Shown: one piece after another, positions 36,167-46,312 of the stretch
How the letters are laid out: every line of letters begins with the position of its first letter
Numbering within the stretch: the stretch's first letter is position 1
Source: Paraspadella gotoi
Taxonomy: Eukaryota > Chaetognatha
NCBI GenBank assembly: GCA_051294375.1
Contig: CM119269.1
Span: 16,000,455 to 16,064,454 of the forward strand
Direction: 5' to 3'
DNA length: 64,000 bases
Program-made: the position numbers and the translations under genes
Notes under the pieces: model-generated
Told to the model about the DNA's origin: nothing
What the model saw: only the letters and a program-made list of their open reading frames with translations
Databases searched by the model: none

Positions 36167-36507
36167 CGAAGATGTTGTCACGATTCACGCCGAATAAAGA
36201 AATGAAGAGGAATTTGCGTGACCAGTGACCATTATTTTTCCCGGCCTTTTGAGTTTTAAGTTTTTATTAATGTAGATTTGTTTTCTAATCAATAGACTAC
36301 GTATTGTTTATTGTTAAATGGATTACATTAAAATAAATTGTTTTAAAAGACTAACACCAATGATTTGATTACCTTCTGTTCCATCTGCTCCCTCGCCGAG
36401 TCCCGTTGCCCTTTTGAAACGAGGCCTTTGTCTTCCTCTTTGCCTCCAATTCGAGAAAAAATTTCGCCGTTTATGGATCAGAATCTGTTAAAATTTTTAC
36501 GATTCAA

Positions 36508-36550
<43 letters not shown>

Positions 36551-36855
36551 CTCACAAAGGAGCCCCTCGATCTTATCTCGCTCTCCGCTCAGCTCCTCGC
36601 CAAAAATTGTCATGGATACAATTGCCAAAACCAGAAAACCACAAAAGAATTTTTCGATCCCATTTTTTTTTCTCTTTCTTTTGTTTTCAGTTTTTAACAT
36701 TTTTTACTTTTTTTCTTTCTTTCTTTTTTTTTTTTTTATTCAGCCGGGTTTAAATCATTCATTCCGTTTAATGCTTATCATCCATTGTTCTTTTGTGGCC
36801 TTTACACGATCCATCATGAACGTTGGATTCATGGCAATTCGCCGATTGTGCGAGA

Positions 36856-36886
<31 letters not shown>

Positions 36887-37050
36887 GAGTTTGAATTTTT
36901 TTTTTCATTTCGATTTTTTTTACTGATTTGATAAACAGAACCGTACGTATAAGATATCTGACTGACGTTGATTGATAAAGCACACAGCGAACTTTTTGCC
37001 CTTTGTTTTGGATAAAATTTTATCAAGTTAAAACAAAAAATAAAATTGGG
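36167..37050. other. Non-genic stretch with CT and GA tracts
   Basis: (CT)n at 36508-36548 and (GA)n at 36852-36890, with T-rich sequence between. No gene recognised. Confidence 0.6.
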
Positions 37051-37079
37051 GATCAGAAAATAAATTCTCGTGAAATAAA

Positions 37080-37151
37080 GGTACTGCCCGGTTTCGAACC
37101 GGGGACCTTCTGCGTGTTAGGCAGATGTGATAACCACTACACCACAGCACC
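37080..37151 (-). tRNA. tRNA-Val: tRNA-Val (AAC)
   Basis: On minus, 72 nt folds as a complete cloverleaf. The acceptor GGTGCTG/CAGTACC has one G-T pair. The D arm carries GGTGTAGTGGTT, the anticodon loop CCTAACA reads AAC, and the T arm is CCGGTTCGAAACCGG. It decodes valine GUU and, by inosine wobble, GUC/GUA. A/B boxes are intact. On the transcribed strand a TTTT run lies about 20 nt downstream (plus AAAA at 37057-37060). CCA is not encoded, as usual in eukaryotes. First of four tRNA genes in 700 bp and the only one on minus. Confidence 0.96.
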
Positions 37152-37307
37152 GTTGTCTCATGCAGATAATTGAATTTATTATATTTTCGCCTCGAGGTAA
37201 TACATATAACTTATCGTATTGTATTTCTTTTGTTAAGCTAAGAAAAAAGGGAACATGTAAAACGATAATTTCAATTAGTTTCCTTAAGTTTCACCGACTA
37301 ATCATCT

Positions 37308-37381
37308 GGCCGGTTAGCTCAGCTGGTTAGAGCGTGGTGCTAATAACGCCAAGGTCGCGGGTTCGATCCCCACACTGGCCA
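37308..37381 (+). tRNA. tRNA-Ile: tRNA-Ile (AAT)
   Basis: 74 nt, with acceptor GGCCGGT/ACTGGCC (one G-T pair), A box TTAGCTCAGCTGG, anticodon loop CTAATAA reading AAT, and T arm GCGGGTTCGATCCCCAC with one weak pair. The discriminator is A at 37381. A TTTTT terminator lies at 37386-37390, right after the gene. The sequence is very close to the conserved animal tRNA-Ile-AAT. No intron. Confidence 0.97.
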
Positions 37382-37594
37382 ATCCTTTTTATCCTAATTA
37401 AATTGACAATTTTATAGTGGTAAAGAGTTATCTATGTATATTAATTAGTTAATTTCAATAATTGTCTTTCATAACCTTAATGCAAGCAACAAGATCATTT
37501 TTATGTTGCTCTTTCAAACAAAATTAAATTTTAAATAATTTGTTACAGGAAATGTTTTGCAGTAACGTAAGAATGATCTCTCATCTTACATTGT
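37382..37594. other. Spacer between tRNA genes
   Basis: AT-rich. Nothing recognised apart from the Pol III terminator of tRNA-Ile at its left end. Confidence 0.6.
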
Positions 37595-37667
37595 GGGGGA
37601 TTAGCTCAAATGGTAGAGCGCTCGCTTAGCATGCGAGAGGTACCGGGATCGATACCCGGATCCTCCA
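37595..37667 (+). tRNA. tRNA-Ala: tRNA-Ala (AGC)
   Basis: 73 nt, with acceptor GGGGGAT/ATCCTCC. The G3-T70 wobble pair (third acceptor pair) is the main alanyl-tRNA synthetase identity element and is present. The anticodon loop TTAGCAT reads AGC. The T arm CCGGGATCGATACCCGG has the ATCGA variant usual in tRNA-Ala. Discriminator A. A TTTT terminator lies at 37670-37673. Confidence 0.97.
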
Positions 37668-37707
37668 TGTTTTGCAGTCGGATATCTAAATTTTAACAAA
37701 AAAAATA

Positions 37708-37779
37708 TTCTCGGTAGTATAGTGGTTAGTATCTTCGCCTGTCACGCGAGAGACCATGGTTCGATTCCCTGCCGGGGAG
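37708..37779 (+). tRNA. tRNA-Asp: tRNA-Asp (GTC)
   Basis: 72 nt, with acceptor TTCTCGG/CCGGGGA (two T-G pairs). The D arm holds GTATAGTGGTTAG, the anticodon loop CTGTCAC reads GTC, and the T arm is CATGG-TTCGATT-CCCTG. Discriminator G, as expected for tRNA-Asp. One T-stem pair is mismatched (T opposite C), and compared with the usual TCCTCGG and CCGGGG the gene carries several stem changes. It may be a diverged but foldable copy. TTTT at 37788-37791. Confidence 0.9.
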
Positions 37780-38498
37780 TGTCTTACTTTTAATATTTAA
37801 CATGAAAAAAACACGATATCTAAGATAAAAATGTTTTAATTATATATTTTTGTCGATGAGTTTAAATTTGAAACATGGGTCAATATTTAGGTACTCTTTA
37901 ACTTTATTATCACTTATTATCCCCTTCTGCAATCGGTTAATGCCTCCCGCCCGCACGCCCTCTGTATCCGCATCCCCTTCTCTTCAAAGCCGTAACCCCT
38001 TCTATCATTCGCGCTTGTACCTGTTTACAATTCAACAGAGTATTTGTACGATTCCGTGAGGAATGAGGAACGCATATGTAATAGCGCGATGACGACGATG
38101 ACAGCGACGACGACGACGACGGCGATGGAGGAAACTGACGACTACGTCTGACGAAGTTTCGAAGTTTCAGAGAGAAGAAGGGTTAAGAGGCCAAACACCA
38201 TAGACGAGGTCACGGTACAAGAGGCATCACGCAAAGTGGTGAGAGAGAGAAAGAAACTCGACAGTCGACATAGTTCGTAACGAAACTCTTACGTGTTTGC
38301 CCTGTGTGCAATTTACAGGGAAATCTCACAGGGCAGCAGCTTTTGCAGTAGCCCAAGCATTTTACATGATAAATTTTGATAGCTGCTGCGATTTGCGAAT
38401 AAAAAGGGTGACCGAAAAACTCCGCCTTCTCCGATAAGGAAGACGGTCATGGGAACCGCATCGATAAAAACGAAAAAAATCGAATGACGATCAAAAAC

Positions 38499-38505
38499 GG
38501 ACGAC

Positions 38506-38542
<37 letters not shown>
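38499..38542 (+). repeat. (CGA)n trinucleotide repeat
   Basis: About 14 units. Confidence 0.93.
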
Positions 38543-38543
<1 letters not shown>

Positions 38544-38654
38544 AGCACAATCGTCTTCATCGACCCGTGTAAGCAGATGGAACAAATCCCAATCGAAAAT
38601 CTGACTTCGCACGATTTCGCGCCACCGGATTAACTCATCGAATCAGTTGTTTGT

Positions 38655-38697
38655 CGGCGGTGGCGGCGGCGGCGGTTGCGGCGGCGGCGGCGGCGGG
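38655..38697 (+). repeat. (GGC)n trinucleotide repeat
   Basis: About 13 units with two interruptions. Confidence 0.92.
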
Positions 38698-40158
38698 TGT
38701 GATAGAGAGATGGTGGGAGAGGTGGAGGGACTGATGGTTGGTTTGTAAAAATAGGTTTAGAGCAAAGGCGTGACGGTTTCGTGATCGAGTTATTCGTCCA
38801 CGATTTCTCCGTTTCGTTTTATTTTCATTCTCGTTTTTTTAAATAATATTTTCCTTCTCACCTCATCTCATTTCAGTCTTAATGTTGCTTAAACCAATAC
38901 TATAAAATATTTTTTAAAAAAGTTATATAATTTAGTAAATAAACTAATTTGTGCGGTGATTTTTACTCCTCATCACTCTCGCCATTTTCTCCTTAGCCTA
39001 TCTCGACTTTTCCTCCCAATTCATCCTCCCTTCTACCCCTCTCTTCTCCCCCCCCTTTCCCCTGGCTCTCTTTCTAACCCCACCCCTCCTCTTCATTCCC
39101 TCCCCTTCCCTTTCGATCTTTCCGACGTTGATCTCCAATTAAAAGGGACTTACGGAATTTGGCCGAAAGAAAAAAAAAAAGACAAAAGACGAATCGACGT
39201 CGTCATAATACCCTAATAAAAAAACAAACAAAACAAAACAAAAAACTAAGCTTCATCGAAAAGATGGAGAGAGAAAAGTCGAAGAGAAATCGAGTTTTAT
39301 CTTCGTGACATCGCAGCATTAATTTTTTGTTATTTTCCTATTTTTTTTATATTTGCCACGCGTTGCCATATAGACGAAAGTTGACATCCGCTTTGTCTTT
39401 GGAACCGATTTGCCATTGCCTCGCGTTGGCACTGTCGCTGATTGTTGTTTCGTCTTATGCTTTTACTAGGGAAACAGTTGTCATTGCTTTCATCTACCAC
39501 ATTAATGATGAAATTTATTTTTGGCTTGAAGAGTCATTTCACAGAAAAATTTAAGCATAAAGTTCAAATTCTTGTATTTCTTTGTCAATAATGAAATTAA
39601 ACATTTTTAAATCTTACAGTATTTCTCTCCTGTAAATACACGGCGTCGTTTAGGTTGAACCAGAATGATTTGTTCTTTCCTCCAGAGAAACGTGATCCAG
39701 CTCGCCAGAAACTGAGTAACCCAGTGAGAGTTTAGCGTTGTCACCCTCCAGCCGTGTCACAGCCCCCGTGACACTTCCTCGTGACACTCACAGGATCACG
39801 AACGCGACTTTTTCTCGAAAAAAGTCGAGAGAGAGAAAAATAGTTTAATCTCCTTAAAAGTCGAGAGGCGCGAAGTCTGTGGAAGAAGTTGGACGTCGTG
39901 AGGAAAGGGTGAAGTCTTAACTGAAGATTGGGGGTTGGAGGCGGGTGGGGAAAAAGGGTGGGGTAAGGGTGTTGAGAACGGAATGATTGGAGGGTGGTAG
40001 ATGGAGTGGGCGGTGATCGGGTAAGGACAAAGCTTGCTATTTGTGGTGATGGGATAAAGTTCAAACTGGTGAGGTCGAAGTTGGGAAAGCAAAAAGATCG
40101 ACAAGCAGAAACTCACTTTCCTCTTTTTCTCTTTTTCATGAAATATTCTTTTTTTTAG

Positions 40159-40188
<30 letters not shown>
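40159..40188 (+). repeat. Poly-A run of 30
   Basis: Uninterrupted A-run. It could be a retroposon tail, but no SINE or LINE body was recognised beside it. Confidence 0.9.
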
Positions 40189-40190
<2 letters not shown>

Positions 40191-40435
40191 AACGAAAGCG
40201 ACGGAACATTCACAACAACAACAACAAGAACAAAAAAACGCAATTCACAACAAAAACAACAACAACAACTAATACTAACTACTTCGTCGGTTATACTCTG
40301 GAGGAACGTGACGGATCGCATTCTCGGATGCACACGCTCCGGTTGCCAAGGCAAAGCACAACCGACTTTTTAATTTCGAATTTTTCTCTCATTATTTTTT
40401 TTTTTCCGTCAATGTTTTTCCCCCATACTCACTCG

Positions 40436-40462
40436 CTCTCTCTCTCTTCTCCTTCTCTCTCT

Positions 40463-40514
<52 letters not shown>

Positions 40515-40516
40515 TT
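40436..40516 (+). repeat. (CT)n microsatellite
   Basis: CT repeat with a few TT and GT interruptions. Confidence 0.95.
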
Positions 40517-41059
40517 CTGACTCTCCCTCCATAAAAAAAAGTTTAATCCGACGCCCTGAATTCAGACCTTGTCCTTTTGTCTCATTGAAAGTCAAAGACG
40601 ACGGAGAGAGAGAGGCATGAATTTCAAACCGTCCTCCGCCGAGAGAGGGGGCGAGCGGGGGAAAAGGGGAGATAGAGAGGGGGAGGGAGAGAGGGTGTAG
40701 GGAGAAGGAGAAAATAGAGAGGAGAGAGACAGAGTGATTGGAGATGGTGGGCGGGGGGATAAGAAATTTTCAAGGATTATAGCGATGAGTTCGGATAGAG
40801 CTTAAAGAGATAGCAATAGGATATTAAATAGTATAAGATACCTGCGATAGGATAAGATAGCAATAGATAAAAGATTATAGTAAGGGCCGGTATTTCGCAG
40901 CAAGGAAGGGGCTAGCAATATCGATGCGAGTTTGTTTAGGCTGGGGGTGTGGGGGTGTGGGGGGGGAGAGACGAGGGAATAAGAAACCTTTCTTGAAAAG
41001 CGTTAATTAGTTGTTGATTATTCTTTCGAAAAAGAAACGACGATGACGGAGAAGCCGGA

Positions 41060-41129
<70 letters not shown>
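41060..41129 (+). repeat. (CGA)n trinucleotide repeat
   Basis: About 23 perfect units, one of the longest CGA tracts here. The minus frame across it reads poly-Val. Confidence 0.97.
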
Positions 41130-41130
<1 letters not shown>

Positions 41131-41170
41131 CTTCTTCTACGTCAACGACGCGACAACGACGATAGATTTT

Positions 41171-41233
41171 GCGTAACTCAGTTGGCAAGGTCCTTGTCGT
41201 CCGCAATGGGAAATTCCGGGTTCGAGGCTGTGA
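41171..41233 (+). mobile_element. tRNA-like fragment (SINE head or tRNA pseudogene)
   Basis: A box TAACTCAGTTGG at 41174-41185 and B box GGTTCGAGGCT at 41219-41229, about 33 bases apart as in a tRNA. The stems are poorly paired (D stem ACTC/AGGT, T stem CCGGG/CTGTG), so it is not a working tRNA. No body consensus can be drawn from one copy. Confidence 0.5.
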
Positions 41234-41551
41234 CTTTCTTACATTGCGAACTAGAATTATAACGCTGGTAAGTTGTGGAAACTTGTGAGAAAGTTAGAAA
41301 ACCATATTGCATGCGAGTCGAAAAGGGTAAAGATTTAAAAAAAGTCTGCAATAAACTAGATAGAGAGACTAAGAAAATAGTAAAGCTGGAGAAGCTAAAA
41401 ATGCTGGGTAAGATGGAGAAGTTTAGCATTGATGGTTAAATCTGCAATCTTCGTTTTCGAAACTTCAGACGCAAGATCACCCTCCGTTAATTGACGGACG
41501 GTAAGAGAAACAGCAATACAAAAATGATGGCGTTATAAACGGCTGCATTAA

Positions 41552-41605
41552 GACAACAACGACGACGACAACGACGACGACGACAACGACGACGACGACG
41601 ACAAC
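41552..41605 (+). repeat. (CGA/CAA)n repeat
   Basis: CGA units interspersed with CAA. Confidence 0.92.
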
Positions 41606-41937
41606 GTCCCGCTTCCTTCCTCCGTCGTCGAGGGACTCTGCTTAGACTTTCCTCGTTGAAGAATCTCGATTATTAATTAGCACTTAATTTCTGTTTTGTT
41701 TTTTTTTTTTGTTTTTTTGTTTTTTTAAAGACGTCTTAAAGACGACGATTAAAAAACGAGCGAAGAGAGAGAGAGAATTTAAAGTTTACATTATATTTAA
41801 TTATATTAAATTTAATTTAGTTGATAAAAATTATAATTTTAAGTTAAATTATATTAATTTCATTACCAAAGTTCATATTCATTAACTAATCATCTTCATC
41901 ATGATCAATCAAGATCATCATCATTATCGTCATCTTC

Positions 41938-41939
<2 letters not shown>
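41606..41939. other. AT-rich stretch without gene
   Basis: Poly-T tracts near 41700; no gene. Confidence 0.5.

Positions 41940-41969
<30 letters not shown>
41940..41969 (+). repeat. (ATC)n trinucleotide repeat
   Basis: About 10 units. In one frame it reads poly-His, which is not evidence of a protein. Confidence 0.93.
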
Positions 41970-42080
41970 TTAAACGTAATCATCACATTAAGCCTTTGTC
42001 ATTTTTCTTCGGTCTCGTCTTTAAGTTTTCTTCTTCGTCATCGTCTCCAAAATGAACGCCTTCAGCCTTTCTTGCACATG

Positions 42081-42132
42081 GTCGTCTTCGTCGTCGTCGT
42101 CGACGTCGTCGTCTTCATCTTCGTCGTCGTCG
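42081..42132 (+). repeat. (TCG)n trinucleotide repeat
   Basis: About 17 units with interruptions. Confidence 0.92.
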
Positions 42133-42358
42133 CTAATAATCTACGGAATGACGGTCATCGACGCGAAACGGTGCCCCCCGGATGTTGGGGTCCAGGATGT
42201 TGGGCCGGGGAAGAGGGGACGGCGTCCGAGACCCGGATGCCGGCCGAAGCTTCCGAGCCTGACCCGTATGTCGAGGCGTTCGACCCCCGGATGACCTTGA
42301 ATGACCTTCGCGCCGAGTTTCGTTGAAAAGCAAAGGTTAGCGGGTGGAAAGTATCTCG

Positions 42359-42361
<3 letters not shown>

Positions 42362-42439
<78 letters not shown>

Positions 42440-42529
42440 TGAGAAGGGTCGCTTTACCTTCGATCAGTTTGAACCTTTTTTGCCTTTTATGGCCGTTAAG
42501 GCGTGAGGAAGGAGGGGGATGGTCAAGAA

Positions 42530-42566
<37 letters not shown>

Positions 42567-42637
42567 GAGAGAGAGAGAGAGAGAGAAGCGAGAGAGAGAG
42601 AGAGAGAGAGAGAGATGAGAGAGAGAGAGAGGAGAAG

Positions 42638-42676
<39 letters not shown>
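42362..42676 (+). repeat. Two (GA)n tracts
   Basis: 42362-42439 and 42532-42676, separated by about 90 bases of ordinary sequence. The second abuts the start of the 4-kb duplication. Confidence 0.95.
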
Positions 42677-42680
<4 letters not shown>

Positions 42681-42959
42681 TAAGTCGAATGGATTTGAAG
42701 TCTGAAGAGTCTTCTCTAGCGGAAAGGACGAAAGCGCAAGGAGATTAAAAAATCAAAATTGATTTTTTTTTTGGGTGGAACTCAAATTATTGTGACTTGC
42801 CATACAATTTTTCTTGGTGACATTATTAATTCATTTCTAATAACAGGACCGTTTGACTGTTTGTACAGCGTAACACAATAAAAAGTTTCCTTAACAATTC
42901 AATCAGACCGCTCGCCATCTATCTAAAATAGTTATCAATCAAATCAATTAATAAAGAAA

Positions 42960-43240
42960 TTATCCCTTGTAGTGATTAAATATCACTACCCGTTGGATAC
43001 GACTGTTCCTTAACGCTTCATTTTCGAACCCATCCCGGGTTCTCGCCCTGGTCGAAACAGTCCTTGCAAAAACAGTGACGGGCCCTTTAAACCACAGGTA
43101 GCATGCCTACCGCCGGATCAAAACTTCCGGAGAGCAAGGCAACTGACGGAAAAATCTCCCAGACCCACTGTGCACACTAGGTATGGGGGCTACCCACACT
43201 CACAAAGAGGCATAGCGACCCTCCCTTCTCACCTCACATC
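42960..43240. other. GC-rich conserved block in AT-rich surroundings (copy 2 at 46980-47270)
   Basis: Contains CCCGGGTTCTCGCCCTGG, which folds as a T-arm-like hairpin (CCGGG-TTCTCGC-CCTGG), and other short inverted phrases. A convincing A box is not found upstream, so a tRNA-derived origin is only a possibility. Confidence 0.3.
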
Positions 43241-43639
43241 TTCCTGTGAACGAATCTAATTCTTTTTTTCCAAGTCTTCAGACTCGATCGGACGATGCAT
43301 CCCCGTCCAACGAAAGGCATCTCTTCTCTAAGAATGAAGACCGCTTTGTTCTTTCAGCTCACGAAGACGAAGAGTTGATAATGGGTCCTCCTCTCATCTC
43401 CCCTTCTTTTCTACCCCCCCCCCCTGCCTCCCCCCTTCGCTTCATGACGAAAATATTTAAAAGAGGGAAGGATATTTTTTTTTCTTCTTTTATTTGTCGT
43501 AGGCGAAAAATTTTCGTCTCCATTTCCATTATTTTTTTACTTTATTCTTTCCATTTTTTAAACTTTACTCCCTTAATGTTTTAGTCTTTTATGAATCGCT
43601 TGTAAATGATTTAATAATATGAATATGGTGGACTAAAAT

Positions 43640-43815
43640 CTACCAACCGTTCATCAGCGGCCATTGGTGCCGGAGGCAAGTCATTCACCTCCAAACCCAA
43701 AGGTCCGGGGTTCTAGCCCCGTGGTCGTCTAGCAGTTAAGAGGGACGGGGCGCTTAACCCGCCTGTAACCAGCCTGATCCGAAGCTCAGGGACTGCGTAT
43801 ATTGAACGGTTCTGT
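43640..43815 (+). mobile_element. SINE-like element, copy 1
   Basis: A-box-like TGGTGCCGGAGG at 43665-43676 and B-box-like GGTTCTAGCCC at 43709-43719, about 32 bases apart. A second tRNA-like phrase GTGGTCGTCTAGCAGTTAAG follows. The segment is bracketed by an inverted pair, ACCGTTCA on the left and TGAACGGT on the right. No ORF. Probably a Pol III-type element of unknown family. Confidence 0.5.
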
Positions 43816-44200
43816 CATTAACACTTATCAATAATTACTGTCTCTTCAGGAAATTACTTTATAAATATTTAAATCTTTTTCCAATTTATAGCTCTTTCGT
43901 GGCGATATCTATCATTCAAGTTTTCACAGGTGCCATCCAAAACATCGTTCCTTCTCTCTCCATCTTTCACAAGTAACTTGTACCATGTACTTCACATCAC
44001 CTCTCTCAATCACTCGCACGTTCCCGACCTCGATCAATCACAGTCCCCAACCCCTAAACCCCCCCCCAAATCTACCCGCCACCCGCCACCCGCCACCACC
44101 AATTCGCCAAATATTCGAGTGGAATCTCGCGAGTCGGATTTCCGTCGCTCGTCCAAATGTAGCGCAACCGAGGAGAAAAGTAGCTCAACGATCCTCGAGC

Positions 44201-44250
44201 GTTGTCGTCGTCGTCGTTGTTGTCGTGGTCGTCGTCGTTGTTGTCGTCCT
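44201..44250 (+). repeat. (CGT/TGT)n repeat
   Basis: CGT mixed with TGT units. Confidence 0.9.
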
Positions 44251-44531
44251 CATCTTCGTGGTAGTCAACATCGGCATGGTCTTATTCGTCTTCGTCGTCC
44301 TCTTTTTTATAACGTAATCAATAGTCATAATCGAGAACTTCACAATCTTCCTTGTTATAATTGTTAGTTTTCTAATTTCACTTTTTAGTATCATCATCGA
44401 CCCCGCATTGATTACTTCTTTAACTCCGGAATGGTCTAGCTCGAAGTCGTTTTCATAATTATGATTTAATCATGATTTAAACTTTTATCTTTAATATATA
44501 TATACAAAATCGTCAAGTTCTTCGGCTAAAA

Positions 44532-44532
44532 G

Positions 44533-44577
<45 letters not shown>

Positions 44578-44607
44578 CTCGGCGTCGTCGTCGTCGTCGT
44601 CGTCGTC
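44532..44607 (+). repeat. (CGT)n trinucleotide repeat
   Basis: About 25 units with one interruption (CCTCGG). Copy 2 at 48606-48672 is broken by indels. A short (CGA)n tract of opposite strand sense lies at 44706-44733. Confidence 0.95.
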
Positions 44608-45050
44608 TTATTCGCCGTCCTAATATTCGTCCTCTTTCTTCATCGTCTTCGCCATCGCGGAACAAAGTAGATCAATCGACGGCGAAATGTAAAAATGTAA
44701 GGACAAGACGACGACGACGACGACGACGACGACTAATCACCGCTCCGAGAGGACGACTGCGTGGCGGTGCGGGGGAGGAATTACCGCCGCTGAGGCAGCT
44801 GCAGCAGCGGGTGTCGATGCAGGAGCGAGTTTTGGAGATGGGTCAACGCTCTCTTTCGCTCTCGCTCCCGGCATGGATGAATGTGAAGTTACAAGGCAAT
44901 GATCGAAAATTAAGTCCGTTCGTCTGATGAATAAAGATCGATGACCGGAAGCCTCATTTCGGTATAAGAGTTAACTACCAATTTTTAATTAAAATGATAT
45001 CCTTTAAATTTTTTTTTTTTTTTTTTATATACAGGAATTGTTTGTTATAA

Positions 45051-46312
45051 ATACCAAAAACAGTATTAACAAAATCGCAACAAAATCAATAACAAAGTGC
45101 TAAACAAATAAAACTAAACTAAAGATAAAAAATATCCTTTAAATTGCGTTGAAATAAATTTTTTTATGTCGTCATCATCGCTTTTCGGCCGATTCCCGAA
45201 TAGACGACGATCCAGGTTTGAAAAGTGTTTGGTAATTTTTACATTCAAGTTGATAGCGACCATTTTTGTTCTAATAAAATCTTTGATGGAATACAGTGGC
45301 TGAGATTAAAAAAAAACCTATGAAAGCTAAACAAACAAGGTGACTTGGACATTGCCTTAAACTGCTAAATGCAAATAAAAAAGGCTCAAAGCCTAAATCA
45401 TAAACTATTCAAAGGTAAAAATGTCCATCACGCATAAAACTGGTAAATTTTTCGCAACCGAGTAAACAAAAAATACAGAATCTTCTAACCGTTTTTAAAT
45501 TAAAGATTTTTTTTTTCAGGATTCTTTTTCTATTTTTTTTCCCCGAAATTTTTTTTCAAAGAATTCATTCCTAAAACTAAGGCTTTTATTAAAATAATCT
45601 ATACAAAAATCGAAATTGGTTTATTCTTAAACCTTGCATTCAAAATCAAGTCATTGCTATGGTAAGAAAGAAAAGTAAGAGGAGGGTGAAGCAGAAGTAG
45701 AAAGACTTCGTCGCCGTCTTCGTCGGGTATTCGTCATGCTTTGTTATCATCGTTGTCGTTTCCGCCTGAAGTATAAGCTCCAAACCACCGTCAAACCAGA
45801 GTCATCAGAAATCCGGAGAATCTGAAATTTATGATATAAGTAAAAAAAAAAAGGTAAAACAGTTAAATTCTTTCTTAAGGATTTTCTGTAAACTGTTCTC
45901 ACTTCGTGCGGGCCATACCGTAGAACAATCCATCCATGAATTTCAGTAACGAGTTGAAAGGTCTTTTCATCCTCTTGATTTCGCCGTAATGCGAACGAAA
46001 AATTTGTTCAGGGAAAATCAATAAAACGAAAAAAAGATCACTGAAATCGCGAATTCCAACGCGGTAAACGTTAAAACTATTCCTTTCGGTTTAACAAACA
46101 CCACATTATGCGGAAGCCAACTTGAAAACAATAAGTCGAATCAGTCGTGAAGCAAATATCAGTGATCAAATATCAAATCAAATAACAAAGATTTAGTTAG
46201 TTAGTGTTTTTTGATTTTGTTGAATTTTAGTAGTTTAGTTTTAACATGTTTATCGTTTTTCAGTCTTTTACACTGTCACTGTTTTTTATTATGTTAATAC
46301 TGTTTTTGGTAT
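45051..46312. mobile_element. MITE-like element with perfect 20-bp terminal inverted repeats, copy 1
   Basis: 45051-45070 (ATACCAAAAACAGTATTAAC) and 46293-46312 are exact reverse complements. Flanking bases are TAA on both sides, a possible 3-bp target duplication. Subterminal words TAAAACTAAACTA and CAACAAAATCAA also recur in inverted orientation inside each end. Length is 1,262 bp with no ORF, consistent with a non-autonomous DNA transposon. A 3-bp TAA target site would suit the PIF/Harbinger group, but the termini are not diagnostic. Confidence 0.65.

Larger units (their letters stand above)
37792..41055. other. Microsatellite-rich non-genic region
   Basis: Contains CGA clusters (38105-38122, 38499-38542), a GGC tract (38655-38697), poly-A (40159-40188) followed by ACA repeats, a CT tract (40436-40516) and a G-rich run (40943-40966). 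Open frames between 37850 and 39554 are short and unrecognised. I see no supported gene. Confidence 0.55.

Noticed and set aside
40943-40966. G-run as a strong quadruplex
   Set aside because: Only three separated G-runs are clear, weaker than 3371-3418.
41901-42326. Poly-His frame resembling a His-rich protein
   Set aside because: The His run is an (ATC)n microsatellite and the rest is low complexity.
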